Part shown: positions 5,744 through 6,140 of the stretch, piece by piece
How the letters are laid out: every line of letters starts with the position of its first letter
Numbering within the stretch: the stretch's first letter is position 1
DNA from: Pseudomonadota bacterium
Lineage (GTDB): Bacteria; Pseudomonadota; Alphaproteobacteria; Sphingomonadales; Sphingomonadaceae
Assembly: GCA_023424275.1 (NCBI GenBank)
Contig: JAFAED010000294.1
Location: forward strand, 1 to 6,140
Reading direction: 5' to 3'
DNA: 6,140 nt
The notes under the pieces: generated by a model
Told to the model about the DNA's origin: nothing
Databases searched by the model: none
What the model saw: only the letters and a program-made list of their open reading frames with translations
Program-made: the position numbers and the translations under genes

Positions 5744-6140
5744 GCCTGCGCCAATCGCAATCGCTGCTGCACACCTGGTCGGGCCTGCTCGTCGGCTGGA
5801 TATTGTTCGGCATATTCCTTGCCGGCACCGTCAGTTTCTGGTGCGACGAGATCAGCCGCTGGGCGCGCCCCGAATTGTCGGCACCGTTCGACCGCGAGGC
5901 GGTGTTGAAGGCCGCACCGGCCGAACTCGCCAGGCTGGCGCCGAACGCAAAGGGCTGGTCGATCGAGCTGCCGGGCGACCGGAACAGCGGTGTCCTGCTA
6001 CGTTGGCAAGCACAGGAAGACGGCGGCGGCCGGCGCCCCCGTCGCGGCGCCGATGACGAGAATAGCCAGTGGCTCGACGGCGGCGGAAACCCGGTCACCG
6101 TGCGCGAGACCGCGGGCGGCGACTTCTTCTACCGGCTCCA
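5740..6140 (+). CDS. PepSY-associated transmembrane protein (PiuB-like), N-terminal part
   Basis: Only the first 133 residues are in the window. A transmembrane helix at about residues 13-34 carries HTWSGLLVGWILFGIFLAGT followed by VSFWCDEISRW and RPEL, the typical first helix of PepSY-associated membrane proteins (COG3182, PiuB). Family members normally have about four or five helices with periplasmic PepSY-like regions and are tied to iron or siderophore uptake, possibly as reductases; that role is not firmly established. After the helix the chain is periplasmic-looking, with a Gly/Arg-rich, low-complexity patch (DGGGRRPRRGADDEN, about 94-108). The start overlaps the stop of the DUF3649 gene, and GC-rich purines (GGGTGGCGGG) precede it as a weak ribosome site. 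No disruption is seen before the edge. Confidence 0.88.
   Translation, partial: MSLRQSQSLLHTWSGLLVGWILFGIFLAGTVSFWCDEISRWARPELSAPFDREAVLKAAPAELARLAPNAKGWSIELPGDRNSGVLLRWQAQEDGGGRRPRRGADDENSQWLDGGGNPVTVRETAGGDFFYRL

Overview
The window is high-GC, close-packed bacterial DNA. It most resembles an alphaproteobacterium of the Sphingomonadales (Sphingomonas, Sphingopyxis or Novosphingobium type). The pointers are a TonB-dependent receptor with a GDIVVTG-type TonB box straight after the signal peptide, strong G/C third-position bias, and the pairing of receptor, Tat-exported amidohydrolase, LysR regulator and CaiB-type CoA-transferase. This placement is inference from protein style, not from a marker gene. 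No RNA gene, CRISPR array, insertion sequence or phage gene was seen.

Layout. Positions 1-985 (minus) hold the N-terminal 328 residues of a TonB-dependent outer-membrane receptor that runs off the left edge. A 281-bp non-coding gap (986-1266) with an AT-richer island follows. Positions 1267-2937 (minus) encode a Tat-signal amidohydrolase of the YtcJ / amidohydrolase-3 type. Positions 3017-3952 (minus) encode a LysR-type regulator. A 146-bp divergent control region (3953-4098) separates it from a class III (CaiB/BaiF, formyl-CoA-transferase-like) CoA-transferase at 4099-5304 (plus). After a 166-bp gap, a second unit begins on the plus strand: a 90-residue three-helix membrane protein of the DUF3649 type (5471-5743), overlapping by ATGA with a PepSY-associated transmembrane protein (5740 to beyond 6140).

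How the parts may work together. The left block reads as a small uptake-and-catabolism locus: a receptor to bring a compound across the outer membrane, a periplasmic hydrolase to cleave it, a CoA-transferase to activate an acid product in the cytoplasm, and a LysR regulator between them. No gene names the substrate, so this is a hypothesis. The right block is the start of a PiuB-like inner-membrane unit usually found near iron or siderophore uptake genes. A Fur-like 7-1-7 palindrome lies over its first start codon. The two blocks are probably separate transcription units.
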